NCBI RefSeq assembly: GCF_009769165.1
Contig: NZ_CP043476.1
Location: 2,859,001 to 2,923,000 of the forward strand
Length of the DNA stretch: 64,000 nt
Direction: 5' to 3'
From: Xanthomonas hyacinthi
GTDB lineage: Bacteria; Pseudomonadota; Gammaproteobacteria; Xanthomonadales; Xanthomonadaceae
The first letter of the stretch is position 1. Each line of letters starts with the position of its first letter. The notes below the pieces were generated by a model. That model made no database searches, had not been told where the DNA came from, and worked only from the letters and a program-made list of their open reading frames with translations. The position numbers and the translations under genes were made by a program. This document shows positions 27,020 to 37,045 of this stretch, in pieces.

Positions 27020-28291
27020 TCACAGGTAGCCCATGTCCAGCGAGTCCTGATGGTTCTGGCGTTGCTGTTCCTGGGCGCGGGCGTGCTCCTTGGCATTGTA
27101 GGGAATACCCTCGAACAGTCCTGCGCCACCCGTCTTGGAGAGGGACGTCCGGGTCTGGTCGACCACCTGCTCGAGCTTTTGCAAGTGATCGAATTTCTGC
27201 TCGATGTCCATCCCGGCCAAGGCGTGCAGCTGCTTGAGATCGGCTGCCGGCAACGTGTCGAGCGTGCCGCTCTTGAGCATCTCGCCCAGCTGTTTGTGCA
27301 CTGCGCGCATTTCGTCGGCATTCCCCAGCAGATCTCTATAACCCTCGAGCGCCGCGATGTTCTTGCGGATCGCATTGCCTTGCGCAAGGCCTGGCCCGCT
27401 GTCGGGCCGCTCGGCAGGCCGTACCTTGGCCAGCCGCATGAGCTGCTGGACCTCGCTGTTGGCCTTCGGGTCGCTGATGAAGTCGAGCCGCCGCTGCATC
27501 GCGGCGAGCAGCGAACCGACTTCGTTGCGCTCGGCTACGACTTTCCTGTATTCCGATTGCAGGTGATCGGGCATTGGGCTATTTAAGAAAATCTCCTTGT
27601 CGAACTGGGATTTGCGCTTGCTCAATGCGGCATGATCGTTCCTCAGCGTGTCCATCATGGAGCGCAGTCCGTTGATCTCGGAATTGACCGCAGGCTTTGG
27701 CCCGCCGGGCCGCTGCGACCGATGGAGCGGCGCCGTCGTGCCGGCTTTCTGCTGGTCGAATGCGCTGGCCATGCCAACGTTCTGTCTGAGCGGCGGCGCG
27801 CCCACCGGCCTGCTGCCATCCCCCGACCTGCCGGCTGGATTGCGCTGCTGCAGGGACGGCGGCGGTGCGGATTCACGGCTGGGCGCATAGGCCCTGGACG
27901 ACAACGGCTGAGCGCTGACTGGCGGTTGCCCGCCCCTTCGCGCAGGCGCTGCCGGCGGCGCGCGCGTCGGCATCGGCATCGGCGCCGACGTTCTGGCGAA
28001 GGGTTGCGGCTGATTGCTTGGGAATGCGGTATTGCGCTGGGGCACCTGCTGGCGTGGCTGGGCTGGCGCAGGCGTAGCCATCGGTTGCGGATGCACTTGC
28101 GGTTTTTTCGAACGCAGCCCGCCCAGCGACGAGAGCCCGCCCAACAAGCCCGTACTGCCTTGCGGCATGCTTGCCCGGTCCGCGCAGACATTGGGTTTCG
28201 CCGATGCGGAGTGCTTGGATGTGGAGTGCTTGAACACGCCAGCACTCGCTGCAATGAGATTGCTGAGCGTCTTGGGAATCATGGGGCGCAT
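27020..28291 (-). CDS. Unrecognised Ser/Pro-rich protein with C-terminal coiled coil; possible secreted effector
   Basis: A 423-residue protein that I do not recognise. The start at 28291 has a good GAGGAA site eight bases upstream. Residues 1-45 are rich in Ser, Ala, Lys and His and almost without acidic residues (LSNLIAASAGVFKHSTSKHS), followed by a Gly/Leu/Ser patch and a Pro/Gln/Ala-rich disordered stretch (about 60-205). From about 210 the protein is charged and helical (KSQFDKEIFL, EYRKVVAERNEVGSLLAAMQ, FDHLQKLEQVVDQTRTSL). There is no signal peptide or membrane helix. Such an N-terminus and modular shape are common in type III effectors of plant pathogens, but no secretion genes are near and no clear PIP box was found upstream. 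The gene is slightly less GC-rich than its neighbours. Confidence 0.6.
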   Translation of the reverse strand: MRPMIPKTLSNLIAASAGVFKHSTSKHSASAKPNVCADRASMPQGSTGLLGGLSSLGGLRSKKPQVHPQPMATPAPAQPRQQVPQRNTAFPSNQPQPFARTSAPMPMPTRAPPAAPARRGGQPPVSAQPLSSRAYAPSRESAPPPSLQQRNPAGRSGDGSRPVGAPPLRQNVGMASAFDQQKAGTTAPLHRSQRPGGPKPAVNSEINGLRSMMDTLRNDHAALSKRKSQFDKEIFLNSPMPDHLQSEYRKVVAERNEVGSLLAAMQRRLDFISDPKANSEVQQLMRLAKVRPAERPDSGPGLAQGNAIRKNIAALEGYRDLLGNADEMRAVHKQLGEMLKSGTLDTLPAADLKQLHALAGMDIEQKFDHLQKLEQVVDQTRTSLSKTGGAGLFEGIPYNAKEHARAQEQQRQNHQDSLDMGYL

Positions 28292-28611
28292 GGTGGCATT
28301 CCTCGTCGCGACGAATTGCAGGGACGTACTTGGCTGCCAATATAGGCAGTCGCTTTTCGCGCAACTGCGCGCACGCGAAGTTCGTTGTCGTCAACAGAAG
28401 CGGGCGGGTCCGGAGCCGGGCATGCGGCGCACCCGCGCCGCTGCGATGCGGGAGGGAAAGGCATCCCGCCTGCATCGGAAAAGCCGCGCACGGCTTGTGG
28501 CATCGCCGCGCATGCCGACCGATAGCGCACCGCCATGGGCCGGGCAAGGCATGCGCGGGCATGCCTGCGCGGCGATACGCCGTGTGGCGCATGCCGCCTG
28601 GGCGCTGCCGG
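28292..28611. other. Intergenic region with dyads
   Basis: About 320 bases upstream of the unrecognised gene. A dyad (TTCGCGCAACTGCGCGCACGCGAA region, in two arms near 28356-28379) and TATATT on the minus strand may form its promoter. Short GC-rich palindromes (GGCATGC.., GGCGATACGCC) near 28550-28600 follow the porin stop codon and may stop its transcript. No gene seen. Confidence 0.4.
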
Positions 28612-29781
28612 TCAGAACTGGATCTGCGCGCGCAGGTCGATCGAGTCCGGCTTGGTGTGCACGCCGGCGCGCGCGGCGTCGGCGCGCACGTAGTTGGCCT
28701 GGAACTTGAAGTGGCTGGTCAGGTACCAGTTGGCGCCCAGGGTCCAGTCGTGCTGGCGGCCGCCGAGCACGCTGCCGTCGTCCAGATCCAGGCGGCTGTA
28801 GCGCAGCAGCAGCTCGACCGCGCCGTAGGCATTGGCCGGCTTGACGTTGCCCACGTTGCCGGCGCTGTACGGGCGCGACTCGCCGGTCAGCAGGTAGCTG
28901 GCGAACACGTACTGGCCGTCGGCGCTGTAGTCGGGGCGGCCGTTGTCGCGGGTCACCTCTGCACGCAGCGCCTCGCCCTGCAGCGAGAACGGTCCCTTGA
29001 TCCAGATCCCCTCCAGGCCGGTACGGCGCACCTGATCGGCATCGACCAGGGTGCCCGAGTCGACCAGGCGCACATCGGTCAGGCCGGCTTCCGGGCGCGC
29101 ACGCAGGCGCACGCGCGGGCTGAAGCTCACGTCCAGGCCGTTGTGGTAGCCGCGCGGGTTTTCCTGCGAGTAGGCCAGGCCCAGGTGCAGCACGTCGCCC
29201 TCGGCCTTGAACGGGGTCCACACGCCGCGCACCGCCTGGGTGGTGCCGGGGTTGTCGCCCTGCAGGTCCTTGCCGCCGTACGCGCCGGCCTGCAGCAGGT
29301 ACTGCTGGCGCTCGAAGGTCCACTCCACACCGGTGCGGCGGCCCTGGTAGATCGCCTGGATCGGCAGCGCGGTTTCCAGGAAGCTGTCGGCGCGCGAGCT
29401 GGTCACGCCTTCCAGGCCGACCGGCACCTTGATGTAGCCCAGCCGCACCTTGCCGTAGTCGCTGCCGAACAGCGCCTTGGTCTCGAAGCGGAAGAACACG
29501 TCCAGCCACAGCTTGGACTGGAAGTCGAAGTACACCATCGCGTCGTACACGCCCTTCTTTTTCAGCGTGGCGCCGAATTCCTTGCGCCGGAACGCGTTGT
29601 CGTCCTCCAGGCGCGCATCGTCGTCGGAGAAGTTGTTCCAATCGTAGCCGTAGTTGCCGGTCAGCGCCAGTTCAGTGCCGTCGTTGAAGGCGACCTTGGT
29701 CGGCCAGTCGTCGAAGCTGCTGGCGGCGGCGGGAGCGGCGGCGGTCAGGCACAGCGCAGCGAAGAGAAGGGTATGGCGCAT
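28612..29781 (-). CDS. Phosphate-selective porin O/P-family channel (second copy)
   Basis: A 389-residue OprO/OprP-type porin with a signal peptide (MRHTLLFAALCLTAAAPAAA) and a barrel that ends in RAQIQF. It keeps family features such as KLWLDVFFRFETKALFGSDYGKVRLGY in pieces, GYIKVPVGLEG and LGANWYLTSHFKFQANYVRA. It stands alone on the minus strand, divergent from dctA, so it could admit dicarboxylates or phosphate; the solute cannot be read from sequence. The start at 29781 gives the signal peptide; the upstream frame is noise. Confidence 0.85.
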   Translation of the reverse strand: MRHTLLFAALCLTAAAPAAASSFDDWPTKVAFNDGTELALTGNYGYDWNNFSDDDARLEDDNAFRRKEFGATLKKKGVYDAMVYFDFQSKLWLDVFFRFETKALFGSDYGKVRLGYIKVPVGLEGVTSSRADSFLETALPIQAIYQGRRTGVEWTFERQQYLLQAGAYGGKDLQGDNPGTTQAVRGVWTPFKAEGDVLHLGLAYSQENPRGYHNGLDVSFSPRVRLRARPEAGLTDVRLVDSGTLVDADQVRRTGLEGIWIKGPFSLQGEALRAEVTRDNGRPDYSADGQYVFASYLLTGESRPYSAGNVGNVKPANAYGAVELLLRYSRLDLDDGSVLGGRQHDWTLGANWYLTSHFKFQANYVRADAARAGVHTKPDSIDLRAQIQF

Positions 29782-30256
29782 GGTTGTGATGTCTTCTTGA
29801 TGAGGGAAAAAGCGCGCCGGCACTCGACTGACGGGGCGGCAAGGCTTGCGCGGGCGGTGTAGCGGTGGTGTCGATCGCGACCGTCCCCCGGCCGTGGTGT
29901 GGGTGCATCGTCGGAACAACGAGCCGCCCGCATGCAATAGCGGACGCATCCGGCGGTTCTTTACAGCGGTGTTGCAATCCTGCGACGGCGCATTGCCCCT
30001 GAATACGCATACGGCGCCGGCAGCGCCGGCGGCGGATCGGTATGCGACGCAGCGGCGGCGGGGCATCCCCATGACCGGCTGCGCGTCGCACCTTCCCTCC
30101 CGCGAGCGAGCCAGGACACTGTAACTGCGTCGGCGGCGTCGCGAACAGGGGACTAGTACCAATAGGTTATCTGCTTAGAAGCCGGTGCCGCGTACAAAGG
30201 CAGCATTCCGCGACCTGCGTCGGGTTGCCGGTCTACCTCTGCTCCGGAGCGCACCC
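29782..30256. promoter_or_regulatory. Divergent porin-dctA control region
   Basis: About 475 bases hold the promoters of the porin (minus) and dctA (plus). The right end is more AT-rich (AGTACCAATAGGTTATCTGC at about 30156-30175). No convincing sigma-54 site, riboswitch or gene was found. Confidence 0.4.
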
Positions 30257-31594
30257 ATGCATATCCCAACTTCCCCGGCCGGCGGCGTCGTGCATCGGCA
30301 CCTGCCGTTCTACCGGCAGCTGTATTTCCAGGTGGTGGTCGCCATCGTGCTCGGTGCGCTGCTCGGCCACCTCGCACCGGCCTTCGCCGAGCAGCTCAAG
30401 CCCCTGGGCGACGCGTTCATCAAGCTGGTGAAGATGATCATCGCGCCGGTGATCTTCCTGACCATCGTCACCGGCATCGCCGGCATGACCCAGCTGAAGA
30501 CGGTGGGCCGGGTGTTCGTCAAGGCGATGGTGTATTTCCTGTTCTTCTCCACGCTGGCGCTGGTGATCGGCATGATCGTCGCCCACGTGGTGCAGCCGGG
30601 CGCCGGCATGAACATCAATGCGGCCGACCTGGACCAGAGCGCGGTGCACAGCTACGTGGAGAAGTCGCACGAGCTGACCCTGGTCGGCTTCCTGATGGAC
30701 ATCATCCCGAAGACGCTGCTCAGCCCGTTCGTCGGCGACAACATCCTGCAGGTACTGTTCGTGGCGGTGCTGTTCGGCGTGTCGCTGGCGCTGGTCGGCG
30801 AGCGCGGCAGGCCGGTGCTGAACCTGCTCGAGGCGCTGGTCGCGCCGCTGTTCAAGCTGGTGCACATCCTGATGAAGGCCGCGCCGATCGGTGCGTTCGG
30901 CGCGATCGCCTTCACCATCGGCAAGTACGGGGTGGAGTCGCTGGTCAACCTGGCCTGGCTGGTGGGGTCGTTCTACGCGACCGCGCTGCTGTTCGTGCTG
31001 GTGATCCTGGGCGCGGTGGCGCGTCTGTGCGGCTTCTCGATCTTCAAGCTGATCCGCTACCTGAAGGCGGAACTGCTGCTGGTGCTGGGCACCTCCTCGT
31101 CCGAATCGGCGCTGCCCTCGCTGATGGAGAAGATGGAGCAGGCCGGCTGCGAGAAGTCGGTGGTCGGCTTGGTGATTCCGACCGGCTATTCGTTCAACCT
31201 GGATGGCACCAACATCTATATGACCCTGGCCGCGCTGTTCATCGCCCAGGCGACCAATACCGAACTGACCCTGGGCCACCAGATCGCGCTGCTGCTGGTG
31301 GCGATGCTCAGCTCCAAGGGCGCCGCCGGCGTCACCGGTGCCGGTTTCATCACCCTGGCGGCGACGCTGGCGGTGGTGCCGGAAGTGCCGGTGGCGGGTA
31401 TGGCGCTGATCCTGGGGGTGGACCGCTTCATGAGCGAATGCCGCTCGCTGACCAACTTCATCGGCAATGCGGTGGCCACCGTGGTGGTGTCGCGCTGGGA
31501 GAACGCGCTCGACCGCGAGCGCCTGCGGCTGGCGCTGGACGGCGGCGGGGATGCGCTGCCGGCGGCGGCGATCGCATCCGTCGCGACCCGCTGA
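30257..31594 (+). CDS. dctA: C4-dicarboxylate:cation symporter DctA
   Basis: A 445-residue inner-membrane transporter of the DAACS family that takes up succinate, fumarate and malate with protons or sodium. Landmarks are [20 protein letters not shown] near the N-terminus, the hairpin serines in [15 protein letters not shown], and [25 protein letters not shown] site stands eight bases before the ATG. The malic enzyme gene follows 146 bases later on the same strand, so imported malate can be decarboxylated at once. Confidence 0.93.
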   Translation: MHIPTSPAGGVVHRHLPFYRQLYFQVVVAIVLGALLGHLAPAFAEQLKPLGDAFIKLVKMIIAPVIFLTIVTGIAGMTQLKTVGRVFVKAMVYFLFFSTLALVIGMIVAHVVQPGAGMNINAADLDQSAVHSYVEKSHELTLVGFLMDIIPKTLLSPFVGDNILQVLFVAVLFGVSLALVGERGRPVLNLLEALVAPLFKLVHILMKAAPIGAFGAIAFTIGKYGVESLVNLAWLVGSFYATALLFVLVILGAVARLCGFSIFKLIRYLKAELLLVLGTSSSESALPSLMEKMEQAGCEKSVVGLVIPTGYSFNLDGTNIYMTLAALFIAQATNTELTLGHQIALLLVAMLSSKGAAGVTGAGFITLAATLAVVPEVPVAGMALILGVDRFMSECRSLTNFIGNAVATVVVSRWENALDRERLRLALDGGGDALPAAAIASVATR

Positions 31595-31740
31595 GTCCGC
31601 AGCGCCGCGCGCGCCGGCCCTGGCCGGTGCGTCGCGGCCGCGGCGGCCGCCTGCGCGGCGATGGCCGCAAGACAGACCTCAGCTCCGGTCCAAGTAGTAG
31701 AATCCAGATTCCTCGCCGCCTTACGACCGTAGAAACCTCG

Positions 31741-34032
<2,292 letters not shown>

Positions 34033-34147
34033 GCCAACTTCGGAGGCGCGTTCGCCGGCAGAGCGCGCCGCTGTCACCTTATCTAGGGATGTGCGGCTGT
34101 GCGCTTGCGGCGTACGCTTCAAAGGCACTTGGTCGGCAACGCCGGCC

Positions 34148-34179
34148 AGGAGCGCTGACCACGGATTGACAGCGCTCCT
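34148..34179. promoter_or_regulatory. Perfect 10-bp inverted repeat upstream of the XRE gene
   Basis: AGGAGCGCTG at 34148-34157 is mirrored by CAGCGCTCCT at 34170-34179 with a 12-base spacer. It lies between maeB and the XRE regulator. It may be the maeB terminator (although no T-run follows) or an operator. A looser dyad (CACACT / AGTGTG) follows at 34205-34228. Confidence 0.45.
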
Positions 34180-34263
34180 AATTCGAGCAAAATGCAAAAA
34201 GTGACACACTTCGTTGATCTGGAGTGTGCATCACGGTGATGTTCCTACGGATAGGTATGCGAC

Positions 34264-34620
34264 ATGGATCATGGTGCAGTGGCAGCACGTATCCGTTCTG
34301 CGCGCAAGGCACTAGGCCTCTCGCAGGGTGCACTGGGGAGGAGGCTTGGAGTGCATCGGGCCACTGTCGCCCATTGGGAGCGCGCAGATGGTTTCGTTCC
34401 CAGTGTCGACAACCTGCGTGTGCTCAGCAAGGAACTGCAGGTTGATTTCGAGTGGTTGGCGGTTGGTCGCATGACCGGCAAGACCGAGCCATCGAGCGCT
34501 GCACCAAGTTCACGCCGCGACCTCGAATCGCGCCTGCTACAGCTCTCCAGGCATGTCCCGGTTTCCTTTCTTGCCACGGTCGTCGCGCTGCTGGAGAGCG
34601 CCAGCACCTATCTGGAATGA
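34264..34620 (+). CDS. XRE-family transcriptional regulator (left edge of bacteriocin locus)
   Basis: A 118-residue protein with one Cro/C1-type helix-turn-helix at about residues 7-62 (RIRSARKALGLSQGALGRRL, then ATVAHWERADGFVPSVDNL). The remaining 55 residues are a charged linker and a short hydrophobic helix (PVSFLATVVALLESA). It may be a self-regulating repressor. A similar regulator (39583-39843) closes the other side of the bacteriocin locus, and both carry the same VAHWE / LGHWE recognition-helix end. The dyads between this gene and the membrane-protein gene are candidate targets. Confidence 0.82.
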   Translation: MDHGAVAARIRSARKALGLSQGALGRRLGVHRATVAHWERADGFVPSVDNLRVLSKELQVDFEWLAVGRMTGKTEPSSAAPSSRRDLESRLLQLSRHVPVSFLATVVALLESASTYLE

Positions 34621-34724
34621 TGGCTATCGCCAGCGCGGCAGTTGGTTCGGCGCGGTTGTGTGCCTGCGGCGGTGCGGTGCCACGATTGCCAGCGGATGCG
34701 GGTGGTGGCGTGGAGTCCTGACGC

Positions 34725-34792
34725 ATGTCGCGCCACCCATGTCGCACCGACCCGACATGCATGCTGGAAAATGTCAGGTCTGGCACACCTGA
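34725..34792. promoter_or_regulatory. Dyad cluster before the bacteriocin export operon
   Basis: Three elements stand close together: ATGTCG at 34725-34730, a perfect dyad ATGTCG-N8-CGACAT at 34739-34758, and TCAGGT-N7-ACCTGA at 34774-34792. They precede the 34915-36434 operon by about 120-190 bases, a good place for operators of the flanking XRE regulators. The rest of 34621-34914 holds no gene. Confidence 0.5.
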
Positions 34793-34914
34793 ACGCTTGA
34801 ATCGCACGCAGCCAACGATCCTAATGGAGGCGAAGGCGGGAACGTCCGGTGTGCTTGGATGCTGAAGCCCCGTCGCCCGTTTCGAAGGATCGTGGCGTGC
34901 TTCATTCCATAAAC

Positions 34915-35175
34915 ATGAAGTTTCTCGACGGCCACGCGCTCATCGTGCCGATCGCATGCGTCGTTCGGCATAGCGGCGGTAAGCCGAATTGGGCGATGTT
35001 AGTCGCCATCTTGGCGGCCATTACGATCGCGCGCGGCATCCAGGCCGTCTTCGGATTGCCGGAACATGCCTTCCCGGTGTTGTGTGGTGCGTTTGTCGGA
35101 CTGTGCATCTTGCTGGCGATGTCGCTCTCCACGCGCTGCGCGGCGAGCGGCAAACTCTGTGGGAATGCGGGATGA
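34915..35175 (+). CDS. Small two-helix membrane protein, first gene of export operon
   Basis: An 86-residue protein with two hydrophobic segments (about 28-45, WAMLVAILAAITIARGI; and 55-72, FPVLCGAFVGLCILLAMSL), separated by a short loop, and a basic, Cys-containing tail. Its stop codon overlaps the start of the HlyD-like gene as ATGA, so translation is coupled. I do not recognise the family. Small helical-hairpin membrane proteins in bacteriocin operons are often immunity proteins, and that is the best guess; a role in the exporter is the alternative. The start at 34915 is the best of two in-frame ATGs; a longer form from 34849 is possible. Confidence 0.65.
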   Translation: MKFLDGHALIVPIACVVRHSGGKPNWAMLVAILAAITIARGIQAVFGLPEHAFPVLCGAFVGLCILLAMSLSTRCAASGKLCGNAG

Positions 35176-36434
35176 GCCAGGGCCTATTCCGGGAAGAAGT
35201 CATGCAGGCCCGCCGTGCCAGTTGGCTAGGCGGTATCTCCCTGGCGCAGCCGTTGCAGGCATGGGTATTTGCAAGCGCGGCCGCAATTGCGGCGACATCG
35301 GTGCTGGTATTCCTGTGCATTGGCACCTACACGCATCGGTCCACTGTGACCGGACAACTGGTACCGACCAAGGGCCTGGCGACGGTGATGGCGCCCGCCA
35401 CCGGGGTTGTCACCCGGCTTGACGCGAGCGAAGGCCAGCGCGTCGAGGCCGGGCAGATCCTTGGCGTAGTGACGGTGCCGCGCGCGACGCTGGCAAGCGG
35501 CGATACCGAGGCTGCCTTGCAGCGCCATCTGCGCCAGCGAGGGGATGGGTTGAGGTCTTCCGAACAGGCACAGCTGCAGCAGTTGGATGCACAGGAGCAG
35601 GGGCTGCGCGCGCAACTGGTCAATCTGCAGCAGGAATTGGTGCAGGTGAACGGTGAAGTCGCCACCCGTCGCAGCCAGATCACCCTCGCCAATGAAGTGC
35701 TGCAACGCTGGCGCCAGTTGCAGGATGGCAAGTACGTCAGCGTGCTACAGATAAAGCAGCAGGAGTCCAGCATGCTGGAATACACCAGCCAGATGCAGGC
35801 GTTGCAGCGGCAGGCCACCGAGATGCGGCGCTCCGTTGCGCAGATCGAGCAGCAGTTGGGCATGCTGCCGGGGCAACGCGGGAGCATTCGCGCCGAATAC
35901 AAGCGGGACAGCGCCGTAGTGGAACAGGAGCAGGTGCAAAACCAAGCTAGTGGGGCGCTGGTAATGAAAGCACCTGTGGCCGGCGTTATTGCCACCCAGA
36001 TGGCTAAGCTGGGACAGGCAATTCAGGCGGGGCAGCCACTGCTGACTCTATTGCCAGATGGAGGAAAATTGGAGGCTGAGCTGCTGGTGCCTAGTCGAGG
36101 GATAGGTTTCATCAAACCAGGCGACAGGGTTGCACTGCGCTATCAGGCTTATCCATATCAAAAATTTGGGCACCAAGATGGAAAAGTAGTCCGCATTAGC
36201 CGCAGTCCAGTTAGTCTTAGCGAGCTTGATTCAATAATAGACAAGGCTGAACAGAGTAAGCCGTTTTATCGCGTAAACGTAGCGCTGGCGCGGCAGACTA
36301 TCACCGCTTATGGGGCGAGTGAGACGTTAAAGCCTGGGATGTTGTTAGACGCTGGTATTGAGGGTGAAGAACGATACCTGATTGAATGGGTGCTCGAGCC
36401 GGTCTACTCTTTGAACAAAAAAAATGGTGTCTAA
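35172..36434 (+). CDS. CvaA-like HlyD-family periplasmic adaptor of bacteriocin exporter
   Basis: A 420-residue membrane fusion protein. One helix near residues 31-51 (FASAAAIAATSVLVFLCIGTY) anchors it in the inner membrane; then come a beta strand (STVTGQLVP), the half-lipoyl motif MAPATGVVTRLDASEGQRVEAGQ in parts, a long Gln/Leu-rich coiled coil (about 110-240), the second half-lipoyl (MKAPVAGVIATQ) and a beta-barrel domain. This is the CvaA layout: an adaptor that links the peptidase-ABC transporter to TolC. The codon use of the last third is more AT-rich than the first, which marks the edge of the unusual segment. It overlaps the preceding gene by four bases. Confidence 0.9.
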   Translation: MSQGLFREEVMQARRASWLGGISLAQPLQAWVFASAAAIAATSVLVFLCIGTYTHRSTVTGQLVPTKGLATVMAPATGVVTRLDASEGQRVEAGQILGVVTVPRATLASGDTEAALQRHLRQRGDGLRSSEQAQLQQLDAQEQGLRAQLVNLQQELVQVNGEVATRRSQITLANEVLQRWRQLQDGKYVSVLQIKQQESSMLEYTSQMQALQRQATEMRRSVAQIEQQLGMLPGQRGSIRAEYKRDSAVVEQEQVQNQASGALVMKAPVAGVIATQMAKLGQAIQAGQPLLTLLPDGGKLEAELLVPSRGIGFIKPGDRVALRYQAYPYQKFGHQDGKVVRISRSPVSLSELDSIIDKAEQSKPFYRVNVALARQTITAYGASETLKPGMLLDAGIEGEERYLIEWVLEPVYSLNKKNGV

Positions 36435-36502
36435 TATTTTCACTGAGTGCCTATCTTGCAGGGCATTCTCTAGCCAGCGCGGGGCTTTCGCGCGATTCGA
36501 TG

Positions 36503-36510
36503 AAGGAGGT
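36503..36510 (+). promoter_or_regulatory. Consensus ribosome-binding site of first bacteriocin peptide
   Basis: AAGGAGGT is a full anti-Shine-Dalgarno match seven bases before the ATG at 36518. It fixes that start against the longer open frame and predicts strong translation of a tiny gene. Confidence 0.85.
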
Positions 36511-36517
36511 CTTGAAC

Positions 36518-36667
36518 ATGCGTGAATTGACGATTTTGGAAATGGACGAAATATCTTGCGGTAGTTCCTATTCAGTGGGATATGAGACTGGAAAATTTGT
36601 TGCTAAGACAATGATTGCGGTTGCCGTCGTGGCTACGCTTGTTACACTTATTCCTGCGTCTTCTTGA
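36518..36667 (+). CDS. Bacteriocin/microcin precursor peptide A (double-glycine-type leader)
   Basis: A 49-residue precursor. Its first 15 residues, MRELTILEMDEISCG, line up position by position with the microcin V leader MRTLTLNELDSVSGG; the only break in the cleavage motif is Cys for Gly at position -2. Cleavage after residue 15 would release a 34-residue core that starts SSYSVGYETGK, contains a GxxxG motif (GYETG), and ends in a hydrophobic helix (MIAVAVVATLVTLIP). Such a core suits a membrane-active class II bacteriocin. The gene lies 83 bases after the adaptor gene and 12 before peptide B. Activity, or a signalling role instead, cannot be told from sequence. Confidence 0.82.
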   Translation: MRELTILEMDEISCGSSYSVGYETGKFVAKTMIAVAVVATLVTLIPASS

Positions 36668-36679
36668 AGAGGTCAAACT

Positions 36680-36835
36680 ATGAAAGATCTTTTTGATATT
36701 GATTTGGAGTCTGTTTCCGGTGGGGTTGGGACTGCCGGTGCCCCCCCGGCCTCAGGGGACGATCTAATTAAAGGCTCGAGAGAGGTCGGAAGCTTTATAA
36801 AAGGCTTCTTGCAAGGATTCTACGATACTTTTTAA
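36680..36835 (+). CDS. Bacteriocin/microcin precursor peptide B (double-glycine leader)
   Basis: A 51-residue precursor too short for most gene finders. The leader MKDLFDIDLESVSGG is a classical 15-residue double-glycine leader with the conserved Leu, Leu-Glu and Val-Ser-Gly-Gly positions. The 36-residue core begins VGTAGAPPASGDD and continues into an amphipathic helix (LIKGSREVGSFIKGFLQGFY) with a GxxxG motif (GFLQG). An AGAGGT site lies six bases before the ATG. Two adjacent unlike cores, each with GxxxG, are the hallmark of two-peptide (class IIb) bacteriocins. A strong terminator follows 13 bases after the stop codon. Confidence 0.82.
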   Translation: MKDLFDIDLESVSGGVGTAGAPPASGDDLIKGSREVGSFIKGFLQGFYDTF

Positions 36836-36848
36836 TTTTATAAATAAG

Positions 36849-36872
36849 CTCGCCCGTTCGTGGGCGAGTTTT
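36849..36872 (+). terminator. Rho-independent terminator after peptide B
   Basis: Stem CTCGCCC / GGGCGAG with loop GTTCGT, followed by TTTT and preceded by AAAT-rich sequence. It closes the unit that runs from the export operon or from a peptide promoter. Confidence 0.85.
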
Positions 36873-36898
36873 AAATTGGGGCACCATGAAATTATCTT

Positions 36899-37045
36899 TT
36901 GCATATTCTTTCTATAGTTATTCTGGGCATTATTGTGTTCAAATCTGGATTTGAAAGGTCTGATTATTTATTGATGGTTGTTGGGATGCTATCTTTGCTG
37001 GTGGCTTATAAGGTTGCGATGATGGTGAGAAATGAAAAATCTTAG
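36899..37045 (+). CDS. Tiny two-helix membrane protein, candidate immunity protein (TTG start or frameshifted)
   Basis: From TTG at 36899 the frame gives 48 residues: a hydrophobic segment (HILSIVILGIIVF, 2-14), a polar turn (KSGFERSD) and a second segment (YLLMVVGMLSLLVAYKVAMM, 23-42), ending in the charged tail VRNEKS. This is the usual form of class II bacteriocin immunity proteins. No ribosome-binding site suits the TTG. An ATG at 36886 lies 13 bases upstream in another frame; removing one T from the TTTT run at 36897-36900 would join it to this frame as MKLSLHILSIV. The gene may therefore be frameshifted, mis-sequenced, or read from TTG. Homology to a known immunity family was not recognised. 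Confidence 0.5.
   Translation: MHILSIVILGIIVFKSGFERSDYLLMVVGMLSLLVAYKVAMMVRNEKS

Noticed and set aside
23895..27029. 1044-codon frame opposite the hybrid kinase
   Set aside because: Antisense frame with compositional bias only; its low His/Val/Ala/Gln complexity has no domain pattern.
28350..28385. Plant-inducible promoter (PIP) box for the effector-like gene
   Set aside because: TTCGC occurs once on the minus strand but the second half 15 bases on does not match, so it does not meet the PIP pattern.
36886..36954. 22-codon frame MKLSFAYSF... as a gene in its own right
   Set aside because: It has no leader or membrane pattern; it is better explained as the out-of-frame start of the two-helix protein.
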